A DNA stretch of 12,832 nt from SIG603 sp964369225 (GCA_964369225.1 CAYJER010000058.1:1-12832); one strand, 5' to 3'; shown: positions 1-6,656, counted from the stretch's first letter. Notes: a model not told the origin generated them from the letters alone. A program made the numbers and translations.

Positions 1-67
1 GGGGCCCCCGGGGGGGGGCCCCCCGCGGTTCAAAAAAACCGCCCTTTGGGGCCCCCCCCCCCCCGGC
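1..67. other. G/C homopolymer end, probable assembly artefact
   Basis: Runs of G and C with almost no other bases, broken only by a short A-run flanked by GCGGTT and AACCGC. The composition is quite unlike the AT-rich remainder, and the opposite end of the window (12808-12832) has the same character. It lies directly against a repeat remnant at 70-89. I read it as mis-assembled or low-quality sequence at a contig break, not as a biological feature. Confidence 0.7.
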
Positions 68-69
68 CC

Positions 70-89
70 CGCCCCTGCATGGATTTGTG
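70..89 (-). repeat. Remnant of a GTAGGGG-type repeat end with flank
   Basis: These 20 bases match 5034-5053, the outer end and right flank of the 4964-5045 hairpin, at 19 of 20 positions (GCCCCTGCATGG against GCCCCTACATGG, then ATTTGTG). The rest of the element would lie in the G/C-rich end, so the contig probably stops inside a repeat copy. Confidence 0.5.
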
Positions 90-250
90 CGTTTAGTAGT
101 AAAATTGATTTTATTCCTTAAATGTTTTAAATGTCAAGTTTTAGATTTTACGTGGTAGTAGTACTCTGTGTCATCCAAAAGTTTACAAATGCTAATAGGT
201 AGTTAGCAAGACCAGTGATGCTTCTTAGTATTTTTTGTTTATAATAAATT

Positions 251-378
251 CGTTAAAACGTACAAATTAATGTAGGGGACGGGTTTTCCGTCCCGAAAAA
301 ACTAGCTGTTTTAGCTAACTACCCACGGGACGGAAAACCCGTTCCCTACATGATTAAATGTAAAGTTTTAATTGACAC
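251..378. repeat. 128-base dispersed repeat with long inverted-repeat core (copy 1)
   Basis: Near-identical to 7987-8115, including the flanks that begin CGTTAAAACG and end TTTTAATTGACAC. The core is a 24-base arm at 272-295 (GTAGGGGACGG...) and its inverse at 326-349, with one mismatch that still allows a G-U pair. Each arm is itself a hairpin (GGGACGG, loop GTTTT, CCGTCCC). A third small stem, TAGCT/AGCTA (303-307, 313-317), sits at the tip. This is a paired REP arrangement with a GTAG head at both outer ends. No gene lies between the window start and rnr. Confidence 0.85.
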
Positions 379-384
379 GAGATA

Positions 385-461
385 GTAGGGGGGTCTCCGT
401 GCCCTCCCGAGAAGTAGGATTTAGCACCCAGTTGCGGGAGGGCACGAAGACCCTCCCCTAC
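385..461. repeat. Inverted pair of GTAGGGG repeats, third stem type
   Basis: The left arm at 385-409 (GTAGGGGGGTCTCCGTGCC...) pairs almost perfectly with the right arm at 435-461 (CGGGAGGGCACGAAGACCC...), apart from two extra bases and one change in the right arm. The head is the same GTAGGGG as in the neighbouring repeat at 272-349, but the stem sequence is unrelated. It starts seven bases after that repeat's flank, so two paired elements stand back to back upstream of rnr. Confidence 0.8.
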
Positions 462-573
462 AAACAAGAATGAAAAGGTCAAATTTGGTTGAAAATAAAT
501 ATAAAGGACTGTCACGGGATAGGAACCCGAATTTTTATCGCAGTATGAGCGGCAAAAATGACAAGGTCATAAA
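462..573 (+). other. Leader between repeat and rnr, with possible 35-codon reading frame
   Basis: A frame from ATG 470 to TGA 575-577 would encode 35 residues ending SGKNDKVIK. Its stop overlaps the rnr start as ATGA. It has no recognisable ribosome binding site and no family that I know, and upstream it runs into the repeat arm and stops at 422-424. It may be a leader peptide, the tail of a gene cut by the repeat, or chance. The stretch also holds a weak hairpin (CGGG...CCCG at 515-529). I see no convincing promoter for rnr. Confidence 0.2.
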
Positions 574-2760
574 ATGAAAAATTATAATAAGGCTAATAGA
601 AAAAATAAGCCTAGTGGCAGAAAAAGAACTGCTAAAAAACAAGAGAAAAAAAGGTCTATACTTAATATTTACGAGCAAAAGATCTTAAAAGCTCTTAAAA
701 GAGACAAAGAAAAAGAGTTTAGTTCAAGAGAACTTTTGCGTAAGTCAGAGATAAAAGATAAAGACATGTTCTATAAATCTTTAAATAAACTGGCTGAAAT
801 GGATTTAATATTTGTAAAAAATCATAAAGTAAAGCTTAATAACATTCCAACAGAGGTAGTGGCAGAGGTTTTCTCACTTTCTCGTGGTTTTGCTTTTGTG
901 CGTCCAACAGATGGTTCAGACGATATCTTTATTCCAGGAAGAGACTTAAAGTCTGCACTCGTTGGCGATAAGGTGTTAGTCTCTAACATTAAGAAAGATG
1001 ACAAAGGTTTTAGCGGTAGAATTGTCAAGATTATCGACAGTGCCAATAAAACATGCACAGGAACAGTTATTAAAACTACCCTAGGCTATGAGCTTATGCC
1101 TGACACAAAGATAAGATATAATCTTGAAATCACTGATTTAGCTGGTGCAAATGTCGGCGACAAGGTTAAAGCAGAAATAAAACTTAACAGAAACAACGAC
1201 TGGACAAAGGCTGAAATTATTAAGGTTTTTGGAGAGGCAGAGTCTGCAAAGGTTTGCAGTGATGCAATAATTGAGCAGAACTTAATTCCTGTAGAATTTA
1301 GCGAAGAAGCCCTAAAAGAAGCAAGAGCCATAAAACGTAAAAAAATTACAGATGAAGACCTAGCCCAAAGAGTAGATTTAAGAGATAAAAACATCTTCAC
1401 AATAGATGGCAAAGACTCTAAAGATTTAGACGATGCAATAAACATTGAAAAATTAGAGGACGGCTGGTTCTTAGGCGTTCACATTGCAGATGTATCACAT
1501 TATGTAAGAGAAAACACAGCACTTGATAAAGAGGCGATAGAAAGAGGTACTTCTGTCTATTTTGCAGACAGAGTAATTCCAATGTTGCCTAAAGAGATAT
1601 CTAACGGCACATGCTCTTTAACAGCTGGAAAAGATAAACTTTGTTTCTCTGCTTTCATCACTCTTACAGAAGAGGGAGAAATTAGAAAATACGAGTTCAA
1701 AAAGACTGTAATTAACTCAAAAGTTAAAGGCATTTATGATGAAGTAAATAAGATTTTATCTGGAAAGCCTACAGCAAGACTTAAGACAAAATATGCAGAT
1801 GTTTTAGAAGAGATAGAGCTTGCTAGAAAACTTGCCAAAATATTAGAGAAAAATGCAAAAAAACGTGGACACATGGACCTAGAGAGTGATGAAACTAAGT
1901 TTATTCTTGACAAAGATGGTGTCTGCATAGGCCTTAAGGCACGTGAGAGCGGTGAGTCTGAAAAGATGATTGAACAGTTTATGATAACTGCAAATATCTG
2001 TGCCGCAAGATACTCAAAAGATGTAGCAATTCCATTTTTGTATCGTGTGCATGAAGCTCCACAGGCTCATAATATCAGAGAATTAACAGACTTACTAAAA
2101 CTTTTAGGCATTCCATGTAAGGAGCTTTTAAAGGAAAATCCTCAATCACACGACATGAATGCAGTTTTAATAAGGGCAAAAGAAACAGATTACAGTAAGG
2201 CTGTGTCTAAAAAGATTTTACAAACGATGGAAAAGGCTAAATACTCAACAGAACTTTTAGGACACTATGGTTTATCGCTTAAGTTTTACAGCCATTTCAC
2301 ATCGCCAATCAGAAGATACCCAGACACAACAATTCACAGACTTCTTACAGCCTTGTCAGAGGGTATGGCTAACACCCAAATTACAAGAAAATATTCAAAT
2401 TTCTGTGACAACAGTGCAATGGAAAGCTCTAACCACGAGGTAAGGGCAGTCACAGCAGTAAGACAAGCAGAAGACTGTTATGTTGCGGAATTTATGAAAC
2501 AGCATATAGGTGAGAGCTTTGTTGGAACAGTAAGTTCAGTTTTAAAAAGCGGTGTATTTGTAAGACTAGATAATTCAGCAGAGGGTTTTGTATCCCTAGA
2601 CTCTTTTGACGAACGTTTCGTTTTTGATGGTCTAATTTCTATGAGGTCTACAGTCGGCAAAAAAACAATAAGCATTGGAACCACTATGGAAGTAACAGTT
2701 ATAAGTGCAACAGTCGCAAACGGTAAAGTAGACTTCGCCTTTAAATCCTGGGTCGGGTAG
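574..2760 (+). CDS. rnr: Ribonuclease R (3'-5' exoribonuclease)
   Basis: Processive 3'-5' hydrolytic exoribonuclease of the RNase II/RNB family; in the cytoplasm it degrades structured RNA and takes part in rRNA and tmRNA-linked quality control. The 728 residues match the usual domain order: a lysine-rich N-terminal tail (1-28), a winged-helix segment (about 30-85), cold-shock/OB domains (about 90-225), the RNB catalytic domain (about 265-590) and a C-terminal S1 domain (about 646-726). The catalytic metal-binding aspartates are visible in IDGKDSKDLDDA (D278, D284, D286, D287), and the conserved HFTSPIRRYPD is at 574-584. The start at 574 has only a weak AAGG eight bases upstream and overlaps the stop of a possible leader frame. 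The stop codon lies in the loop of a repeat hairpin (2751-2777), so the last few residues (WVG) are repeat-encoded. smpB and secG, frequent neighbours in Firmicutes, are absent here. Confidence 0.96.
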   Translation: MKNYNKANRKNKPSGRKRTAKKQEKKRSILNIYEQKILKALKRDKEKEFSSRELLRKSEIKDKDMFYKSLNKLAEMDLIFVKNHKVKLNNIPTEVVAEVFSLSRGFAFVRPTDGSDDIFIPGRDLKSALVGDKVLVSNIKKDDKGFSGRIVKIIDSANKTCTGTVIKTTLGYELMPDTKIRYNLEITDLAGANVGDKVKAEIKLNRNNDWTKAEIIKVFGEAESAKVCSDAIIEQNLIPVEFSEEALKEARAIKRKKITDEDLAQRVDLRDKNIFTIDGKDSKDLDDAINIEKLEDGWFLGVHIADVSHYVRENTALDKEAIERGTSVYFADRVIPMLPKEISNGTCSLTAGKDKLCFSAFITLTEEGEIRKYEFKKTVINSKVKGIYDEVNKILSGKPTARLKTKYADVLEEIELARKLAKILEKNAKKRGHMDLESDETKFILDKDGVCIGLKARESGESEKMIEQFMITANICAARYSKDVAIPFLYRVHEAPQAHNIRELTDLLKLLGIPCKELLKENPQSHDMNAVLIRAKETDYSKAVSKKILQTMEKAKYSTELLGHYGLSLKFYSHFTSPIRRYPDTTIHRLLTALSEGMANTQITRKYSNFCDNSAMESSNHEVRAVTAVRQAEDCYVAEFMKQHIGESFVGTVSSVLKSGVFVRLDNSAEGFVSLDSFDERFVFDGLISMRSTVGKKTISIGTTMEVTVISATVANGKVDFAFKSWVG

Positions 2761-2985
2761 CCCCGACAGGCAAATTCGGTCGGGTAGCCCCGACAGGCAA
2801 ATTCGCACACCTAAATAATTCTAACAAATAGCTTAATTGCCTGCGTCCAAATTTAAATTAATTAGTAAGATATAGTCGAGATGGCTCGATACCCAATTCG
2901 GTCGAGATGGCTCGACACCCAATTCGCACACCTAAATAATTCTAACAAATAGCTTAATTGCCTGCGTCCAAATTTAAATTAATTA
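2751..2985. repeat. Two tandem hairpin doublets with identical 60-base flanks
   Basis: The structure is two hairpin units, a 60-base flank, about ten unrelated bases, two more units and the same 60-base flank. Units 1 and 2 (2751-2777, 2778-2804) are identical 27-mers with stem GTCGGG/CCCGAC. Units 3 and 4 (2874-2899, 2900-2925) have stem GTCGAG/CTCGAC and differ from each other at two positions. The flanks at 2805-2864 and 2926-2985 are identical. Together with the RAYT leader this accounts for the roughly 300 bases between rnr and the transposase. No poly-T tract follows the stems, so they are not ordinary terminators. Confidence 0.9.
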
Positions 2986-3060
2986 AAACTTACAAGTGTA
3001 TTTATAATTCAAAAATACAGAAAAACTAATGAATAAAATTCGTATTTTACAGGTGATATA

Positions 3061-3567
3061 ATGGAATTACCAAAACGAAAATCTATCAGGCTGAAAGATT
3101 ATGATTATTCGCAGAGTGGTGCGTATTTTGTGACAATTTGTGCACATAACAGAGAGTGTTTATTTGGTGAAATTGTAGGGGCGACCCTGTGTGGTCGCCC
3201 GAATAATCCAGATTTATTAATAGAGAAATGGTTGTTGGAATTAGAAAATAAATATAAAATCATAAAAATCATTAAATATATTATTATGCCAAATCATATT
3301 CATTTTATTTTGATAATAGACAATAAAACGGGCGACCACACAGGGTCGCCCCTACAAGAGATAGTAGATTGGTATAAAACAATGACTACCAATGAATATA
3401 TACGTGGAGTGAAAAAAAATTTGTTTCCACCTTTTGATAAACATATATGGCAAAGAGGATATCATGACCACATAATCAGAAATGAGAAAGAATACCAAGA
3501 AATTTGGGAATACATTGACAATAATATTTTATCTTGGGAACTAGATAAATTGAACCCTGCAAATTGA
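3061..3567 (+). CDS. REP-associated tyrosine transposase (RAYT, Y1_Tnp family)
   Basis: Single-strand DNA transposase of the IS200/IS605-like Y1 HUH superfamily; RAYT members bind and cut REP hairpins preceded by a GTAG-type tetranucleotide. The 168 residues are full length for the group. The start RLKDYDYSQSGAYFVTICAH is typical, the metal-binding HIH is at H79/H81 inside MPNHIHFIL, and the likely nucleophile is Y134 in WQRGYHDHIIR. The start at 3061 has an AGGTGA ribosome binding site four bases upstream. Two perfect inverted copies of a GTAGGGG repeat are read through in frame, giving VGATLCGRP (39-47) and TGDHTGSPLQ (90-99). It lies between the hairpin doublets and another repeat copy at 3613. 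No second transposase gene or IS ends are seen, so it looks like a domesticated single gene rather than an insertion sequence. Confidence 0.93.
   Translation: MELPKRKSIRLKDYDYSQSGAYFVTICAHNRECLFGEIVGATLCGRPNNPDLLIEKWLLELENKYKIIKIIKYIIMPNHIHFILIIDNKTGDHTGSPLQEIVDWYKTMTTNEYIRGVKKNLFPPFDKHIWQRGYHDHIIRNEKEYQEIWEYIDNNILSWELDKLNPAN
3173..3201 (+). repeat. GTAGGGG repeat inside the RAYT gene (left copy)
   Basis: 29 bases: the head TTGTAG, then the stem GGGCGACC, a six-base loop (CTGTGT) and GGTCGCCC. It is the exact reverse complement of 3329-3357 and identical to 12757-12785. It encodes V39-P47 of the transposase without a stop. Confidence 0.93.
3329..3357 (-). repeat. GTAGGGG repeat inside the RAYT gene (right, inverted copy)
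   Basis: Perfect 29-base inverse of 3173-3201, 127 bases downstream. It encodes residues 90-99. In the mRNA the two copies could pair with each other, or each could form its own eight-pair hairpin. Confidence 0.93.
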
Positions 3568-3612
3568 GTATTTGTAGAAGTGCTATTTACTGATTAGCAA
3601 AATCACAAATAT

Positions 3613-3643
3613 TGTAGGGGCGACCACACAGGGTCGCCCTACA
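3613..3643. repeat. GTAGGGG repeat downstream of the RAYT gene
   Basis: Same GGGCGACC/GGTCGCCC sequence type as the copies inside the transposase gene, but closed as one compact hairpin: TGTAGGGGCGACC, loop ACACA, GGGTCGCCCTACA, with one bulged G. It starts 45 bases after the transposase stop and lies about 100 bases before tsaD. Confidence 0.85.
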
Positions 3644-3740
3644 TTGGTTTTCATAATCTACACGTCTGACCACATAGGTTAGTTCATACAACAATGAAAC
3701 AAGTATCAAAACACTTAAATCCCACAAAAAATGAAAGGAA

Positions 3741-4760
3741 ATGAAAATAGTGATAATTTTAGGAATTGAAAGTTCCTGTGACGAGACAGCCGTTTCTATT
3801 GTTAAAGACGGCAGAGAAGTTCTATCAAACATTGTGGCTTCTCAAATTGAAGAACATAAACTTTACGGCGGAGTTGTTCCAGAAATTGCCTCAAGAAGAC
3901 ATATTGAGTGCATTTCAAAGGTCACAAAAGAGGCTCTTAACAAGGCTAATCTTAACTTAAATCAAATTGATGCTATAGCCGTAACATATGCACCAGGGCT
4001 TATAGGAGCTTTGCTAGTTGGCGTTAATTTTGCAAAGGCTTTGGCGTTTGCTAACAATCTGCCTTTAATACCTGTGCATCATTTAAGAGGACATATAGCC
4101 TCTAACTATCTTTCAAACCAATCATTACAGCCACCGTTTTTATGCCTTGTGGTTTCAGGTGGACACAGCCATATTTTTAAGGCTAATTCTTATACAGAGC
4201 TTGAAGTTTTAGGAAAAACTCGTGATGATGCCGCCGGTGAGGCTTTCGATAAGGCAGCCAGAGCCATGGGAATTGATTACCCTGGTGGTGTTCTTCTTGA
4301 CAAAATAGCAGAAGACGGAGACGAAAATAAATACAGTTTCCCAAGGCCTAACACAAAGGGTGACATGATAGACTATAGTTTTTCAGGACTTAAGACAGCC
4401 GTTATAAATTGTCTACACAACGCAAAACAAAAGAATGAGGAAATTGATATTCCGTCTCTTTGTGCGTCATACAGAAAGGCAGTTGTAGATTGCCTTGTGA
4501 TTAATTTTATGAAATCTGCAAAACAAACAGGAATGAAAAAAATAGTCCTAGCAGGCGGAGTTTCTGCTAACCGCTTGCTAAGACGTGAATTAATAAAAGA
4601 ATGTGAAAAAAATGGCTATGAATTATTCATGCCAGAGCTTAAATACTGTGGCGACAACGCCGCAATGATAGCTTCTCAAGGCTATTATGAATTTTTAGAC
4701 GGAAAAACCGCCGACATGTCACTTAATGCAACCGCTCAAAGAGATATTGCTGAATTATAA
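3741..4760 (+). CDS. tsaD: tRNA N6-adenosine threonylcarbamoyltransferase TsaD
   Basis: Catalytic subunit of the cytoplasmic complex (with TsaB and TsaE, not present here) that transfers threonylcarbamoyl to A37 of ANN-decoding tRNAs, giving t6A. The 339 residues are the normal length for the ASKHA-fold Kae1/TsaD family. Visible hallmarks are LGIESSCDET near the N terminus, GGVVPEIASRRH (43-54), the metal-binding HxxxH of HHLRGH (H114, H118), VVSGGHSH (137-144), DDAAGEAFDKAAR (162-174), FSGLK (214-218), AGGVSANR (271-278) and the metal ligand D305 in CGDNAA. The start is uncertain. ATG 3741 has AAAGGA only one base upstream, while in-frame GTG 3750 lies ten bases from the same AAAGGA and would start next to the conserved ILGIESSC. 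ATG 3741 also overlaps, as ATGA, the stop of a 16-codon frame from 3694. No promoter is obvious. Confidence 0.97.
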   Translation: MKIVIILGIESSCDETAVSIVKDGREVLSNIVASQIEEHKLYGGVVPEIASRRHIECISKVTKEALNKANLNLNQIDAIAVTYAPGLIGALLVGVNFAKALAFANNLPLIPVHHLRGHIASNYLSNQSLQPPFLCLVVSGGHSHIFKANSYTELEVLGKTRDDAAGEAFDKAARAMGIDYPGGVLLDKIAEDGDENKYSFPRPNTKGDMIDYSFSGLKTAVINCLHNAKQKNEEIDIPSLCASYRKAVVDCLVINFMKSAKQTGMKKIVLAGGVSANRLLRRELIKECEKNGYELFMPELKYCGDNAAMIASQGYYEFLDGKTADMSLNATAQRDIAEL

Positions 4761-4840
4761 AATGATTTTGTTTGTAGGGGAGGGTCGGGGGCGTTAGAAC
4801 TTAGTGAAGAGTGAAAAATGAATAGTGAAAAGTTTATGTG

Positions 4841-4860
4841 AAAATCCGTACGGATTTTTT
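4841..4860 (+). terminator. Likely rho-independent terminator of tsaD
   Basis: AAAATCC, loop GTAC, GGATTTT is a perfect palindrome continued by two further T, giving six T in a row, 80 bases after the tsaD stop. The stem has only two G-C pairs, so it may be weak. The A-run on the other side could also serve transcription from the MocR gene on the minus strand. Confidence 0.5.
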
Positions 4861-4915
4861 GATTAAAGAATTTTGAATAAAATTTTTGTTTGTATAACAA
4901 TAAATTTGTTAATAT

Positions 4916-4952
4916 ATTGTAGGGGAGGGTCTGAGTGCAGACGTGTTGATTA
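4916..4952 (+). repeat. Partial GTAGGGGAGGGTCT repeat (copy of 7926-7963)
   Basis: The sequence ATTGTAGGGGAGGGTCT, then a short variable part, GCAGACGTGTTGATTAG recurs almost unchanged at 7926-7963 and, more diverged, at about 12705-12747. The first 17 bases are also the exact inverse of 5149-5165. The GGGTCT and GCAGAC parts pair only weakly, so this looks like a decayed or single-armed member of the family. Confidence 0.7.
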
Positions 4953-4963
4953 GCAAATTTAGT

Positions 4964-5045
4964 CATGTAGGGGCGGATATTATCCGCCTAAGAATTTGGT
5001 GATTTTGCCTAAGTTTCATAGGCGGATAATATCCGCCCCTACATG
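4964..5045. repeat. Perfect inverted pair of GTAGGGG repeats, GGCGGATA stem type
   Basis: A 27-base left arm (4964-4990) has a perfect inverse at 5019-5045, with 28 bases between. Each arm also contains an uninterrupted palindrome, GGCGGATA-T-TATCCGCC. The head CATGTAGGGG is shared with the rest of the family, while the stem sequence is unique to this site in the window. Confidence 0.9.
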
Positions 5046-5176
5046 GATTTGTGGATTTTAACGAATTAATTTTAAATCAAAAATCCTAGAAGCACAAAGT
5101 AAATTTTCAATAGTCATTCACCATTCACCTTTAGTCCTTAGTCAAATAAGACCCTCCCCTACAATTAAACAATATT

Positions 5177-6544
5177 CTATAATCTTAATATTTCCACAAT
5201 CTTATCTACAGATTGTGGAATTTCTTCTCGTGTTAGTCCGCTGTAGCTAAACAAGAAAATCATTCTGTCATCTTTAATCTCTATAACATCTATCAACAAA
5301 AATTCGTTCTTAAAGTCTTCTAAGAAATTCTCATTAAGGTTTGCCTTACAAGAAAGAATAATATGAAATCCTGACTGATTATTGTGTACAACTAATTTAT
5401 CGCTGTAATTATTCCTTATATATCTGCTGATTGTCTGGTTTTTAAGCTTGTATATATTGTTGATTTTTTTAAGGTGTTTTGTCATAATTCCCTTAGAGAT
5501 TATCTTAGCTAGTGTGAGTTGTTCAAGCTTTGAGCAACTGTGGGTATATCTTGACTTAATAATAAAGTAATCTGCTAAAATCTTTTTAGGCAACACCATA
5601 AAACTAATTCTAAGAGAGGGCAGAAATGTCTTAGAAAATGAACCCAGATACACCGTGTTGTCATAAGGGTCAAGGCTTTGGAGTGAAGAAATTGGCTTGC
5701 TGTCATACCTTATACTGCTTGCATAATCATCTTCAATTATAAGGCAATCGTGGTCTTTGGCATAGTTTATAAGCTCAAAACGCTTATCTATCGGCATTAA
5801 ATTTCCCATTGGGTATTGGTAAGATGGACTGGTGTATATAAGGCTTTCTTTAGTTTCGTTTAAATCGTCAATATTAATTCCGCTATCCTTAACGGATAGT
5901 TTTTTTATTGGAAATTTTAGGTCTTCAAACACAAATTCAACCTTTTTATAGCAAGGGTTTTCTAAAAAAGCAAGCGAGTATTTAGCAGAGACTATCTTAA
6001 TAAGCATAGATATTAAATTTTGTATACCACTGCCTATAACAATTTGTTCAGGATTTACATTACAACTTCTGTTTGTTCTAATGAAATTTGCTATGGCTAA
6101 ACGCAGTTCATATTCTCCCTGTTCGTCGCCTTGAATACAAAGGTCTATGCTCTCGTCTTGAAGAGTTTGGGTATAAAATTTCTTCCAAACTTCTTTAGGA
6201 AAAGCCTGTTTGTCTATAGAGTCGTTTATATAAATTATATTATTTTCTTTATAGTCTAGGTCATAGCTGATGATTTCTTTTTTTACTCCTGTAACTTTGC
6301 AGACAAAAAAACCTTTATAAGGAATATTTTCTATATACCCCTCGGTGCTTAACTGAAAATAAGCTGAAATTATGCTTGACTTACTCACAGCAAGTTTATT
6401 AGAGGCTAATCTAACAGATGGAAGTCTGTCGCCATGTTTATAAATGCCGTCTAAAATGGCTGACTTAATTTTTTTATATATTTGAGTGTTGATATGTTCA
6501 ACACTTTTTTTTTCGATATCAAACATGAATTCAATTTTATCCAT
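5177..6544 (-). CDS. MocR-type regulator: GntR winged helix fused to aminotransferase-like domain
   Basis: PLP-responsive transcription factor of the MocR/PdxR/GabR group. Residues 12-85 form a GntR winged helix (DGIYKHGDRLPSVRLASNKL, then SKSSIISAYFQLSTEGYI). A linker leads to a fold-type I aminotransferase domain (about 105-455) with a TSPSYQYPMG segment (238-247), EDDYASSIRY (271-280) around the PLP-binding D/Y pair, and the Schiff-base lysine K305 in GSFSKTFLPSLR. The 455 residues are normal for the family. The start at 6544 follows an AAGGAG site (6553-6558) by eight bases. The gene is divergent from an ECF transporter S gene and very probably controls it. PdxR members regulate vitamin B6 supply, but this one could answer to another PLP-linked amine. 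No pdxS/pdxT is present in the window. Confidence 0.93.
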   Translation of the reverse strand: MDKIEFMFDIEKKSVEHINTQIYKKIKSAILDGIYKHGDRLPSVRLASNKLAVSKSSIISAYFQLSTEGYIENIPYKGFFVCKVTGVKKEIISYDLDYKENNIIYINDSIDKQAFPKEVWKKFYTQTLQDESIDLCIQGDEQGEYELRLAIANFIRTNRSCNVNPEQIVIGSGIQNLISMLIKIVSAKYSLAFLENPCYKKVEFVFEDLKFPIKKLSVKDSGINIDDLNETKESLIYTSPSYQYPMGNLMPIDKRFELINYAKDHDCLIIEDDYASSIRYDSKPISSLQSLDPYDNTVYLGSFSKTFLPSLRISFMVLPKKILADYFIIKSRYTHSCSKLEQLTLAKIISKGIMTKHLKKINNIYKLKNQTISRYIRNNYSDKLVVHNNQSGFHIILSCKANLNENFLEDFKNEFLLIDVIEIKDDRMIFLFSYSGLTREEIPQSVDKIVEILRL

Positions 6545-6656
6545 AAACTGTACTCCTTAAAATTATCAAAACTGTGTATTTACTACATTACAATTTTATT
6601 ATATTATATAATAAAGAATAAATCAATAGTTTTTTTATATAGAAAGGATTGTAGAA
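6545..6656. promoter_or_regulatory. Divergent promoter region of the MocR and ECF genes
   Basis: For the minus strand, TTGATT (6621-6626) and TATAAT (6598-6603) with a 17-base spacer give a good sigma-A promoter for the regulator. For the plus strand there is TATAAT (6607-6612) without a recognisable -35, as expected for an activated promoter, and AGAAAGGA (6641-6648) eight bases before the ECF start. The direct repeat AAACTGT at 6545-6551 and 6568-6574 (23 bases apart) is a candidate MocR operator. The first copy lies between the regulator's ribosome binding site and its start codon, so binding there could also repress the regulator. Confidence 0.6.

Larger units (their letters stand above)
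4773..5163. repeat. Composite repeat patch between convergent tsaD and the MocR gene
   Basis: This fills the gene-free gap. Its ends are inverse copies of GTAGGGGAGGGTC (left 4773-4785, right 5151-5163). Each end is followed inward by an imperfect tract rich in GTGAA/GAATGG-like words (about 4801-4832, and its inverse about 5105-5145). Nested inside are a terminator-like palindrome (4841-4860), a partial repeat (4916-4952) and a perfect paired hairpin (4964-5045). I see no gene in it. It looks like layered insertions of small hairpin elements. Confidence 0.6.

Noticed and set aside
1..67. Hairpin with A-rich loop at the window start as a real regulatory element
   Set aside because: It is embedded in G/C homopolymers that mirror the other window end, so it is most likely an artefact.
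372..377. TTGACA as a -35 box for rnr
   Set aside because: No -10 element lies at 16-18 bases, and the same TTGACA occurs in the second repeat copy (8109-8114), so it belongs to the repeat.
515..529. tRNA or structured RNA gene in the rnr leader
   Set aside because: There is only one four-pair stem. No cloverleaf, CCA-proximal acceptor or known riboswitch core is visible.
2751..2804. Rho-independent terminator of rnr
   Set aside because: The stems are strong enough, but no T-run follows and the first stem overlaps the stop codon.
2478..2810. Minus-strand open frame beginning in the hairpin doublet
   Set aside because: It runs antisense through the S1 domain of RNase R, and its duplicated N-terminal peptide is just translated repeat units.
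2751..2985. CRISPR array
   Set aside because: There are only four units in two pairs, adjacent without spacers inside a pair, with self-complementary stems and duplicated flanks. No cas genes are present.
3587..3832. Minus-strand frame of 81 codons overlapping the tsaD start
   Set aside because: Its ATLCGRP peptide comes from the repeat at 3613-3643 and the rest is antisense to tsaD. There is no ribosome binding site or family.
4736..4966. Minus-strand open frame in the gap after tsaD
   Set aside because: It consists of translated repeat patch, with no domain pattern.
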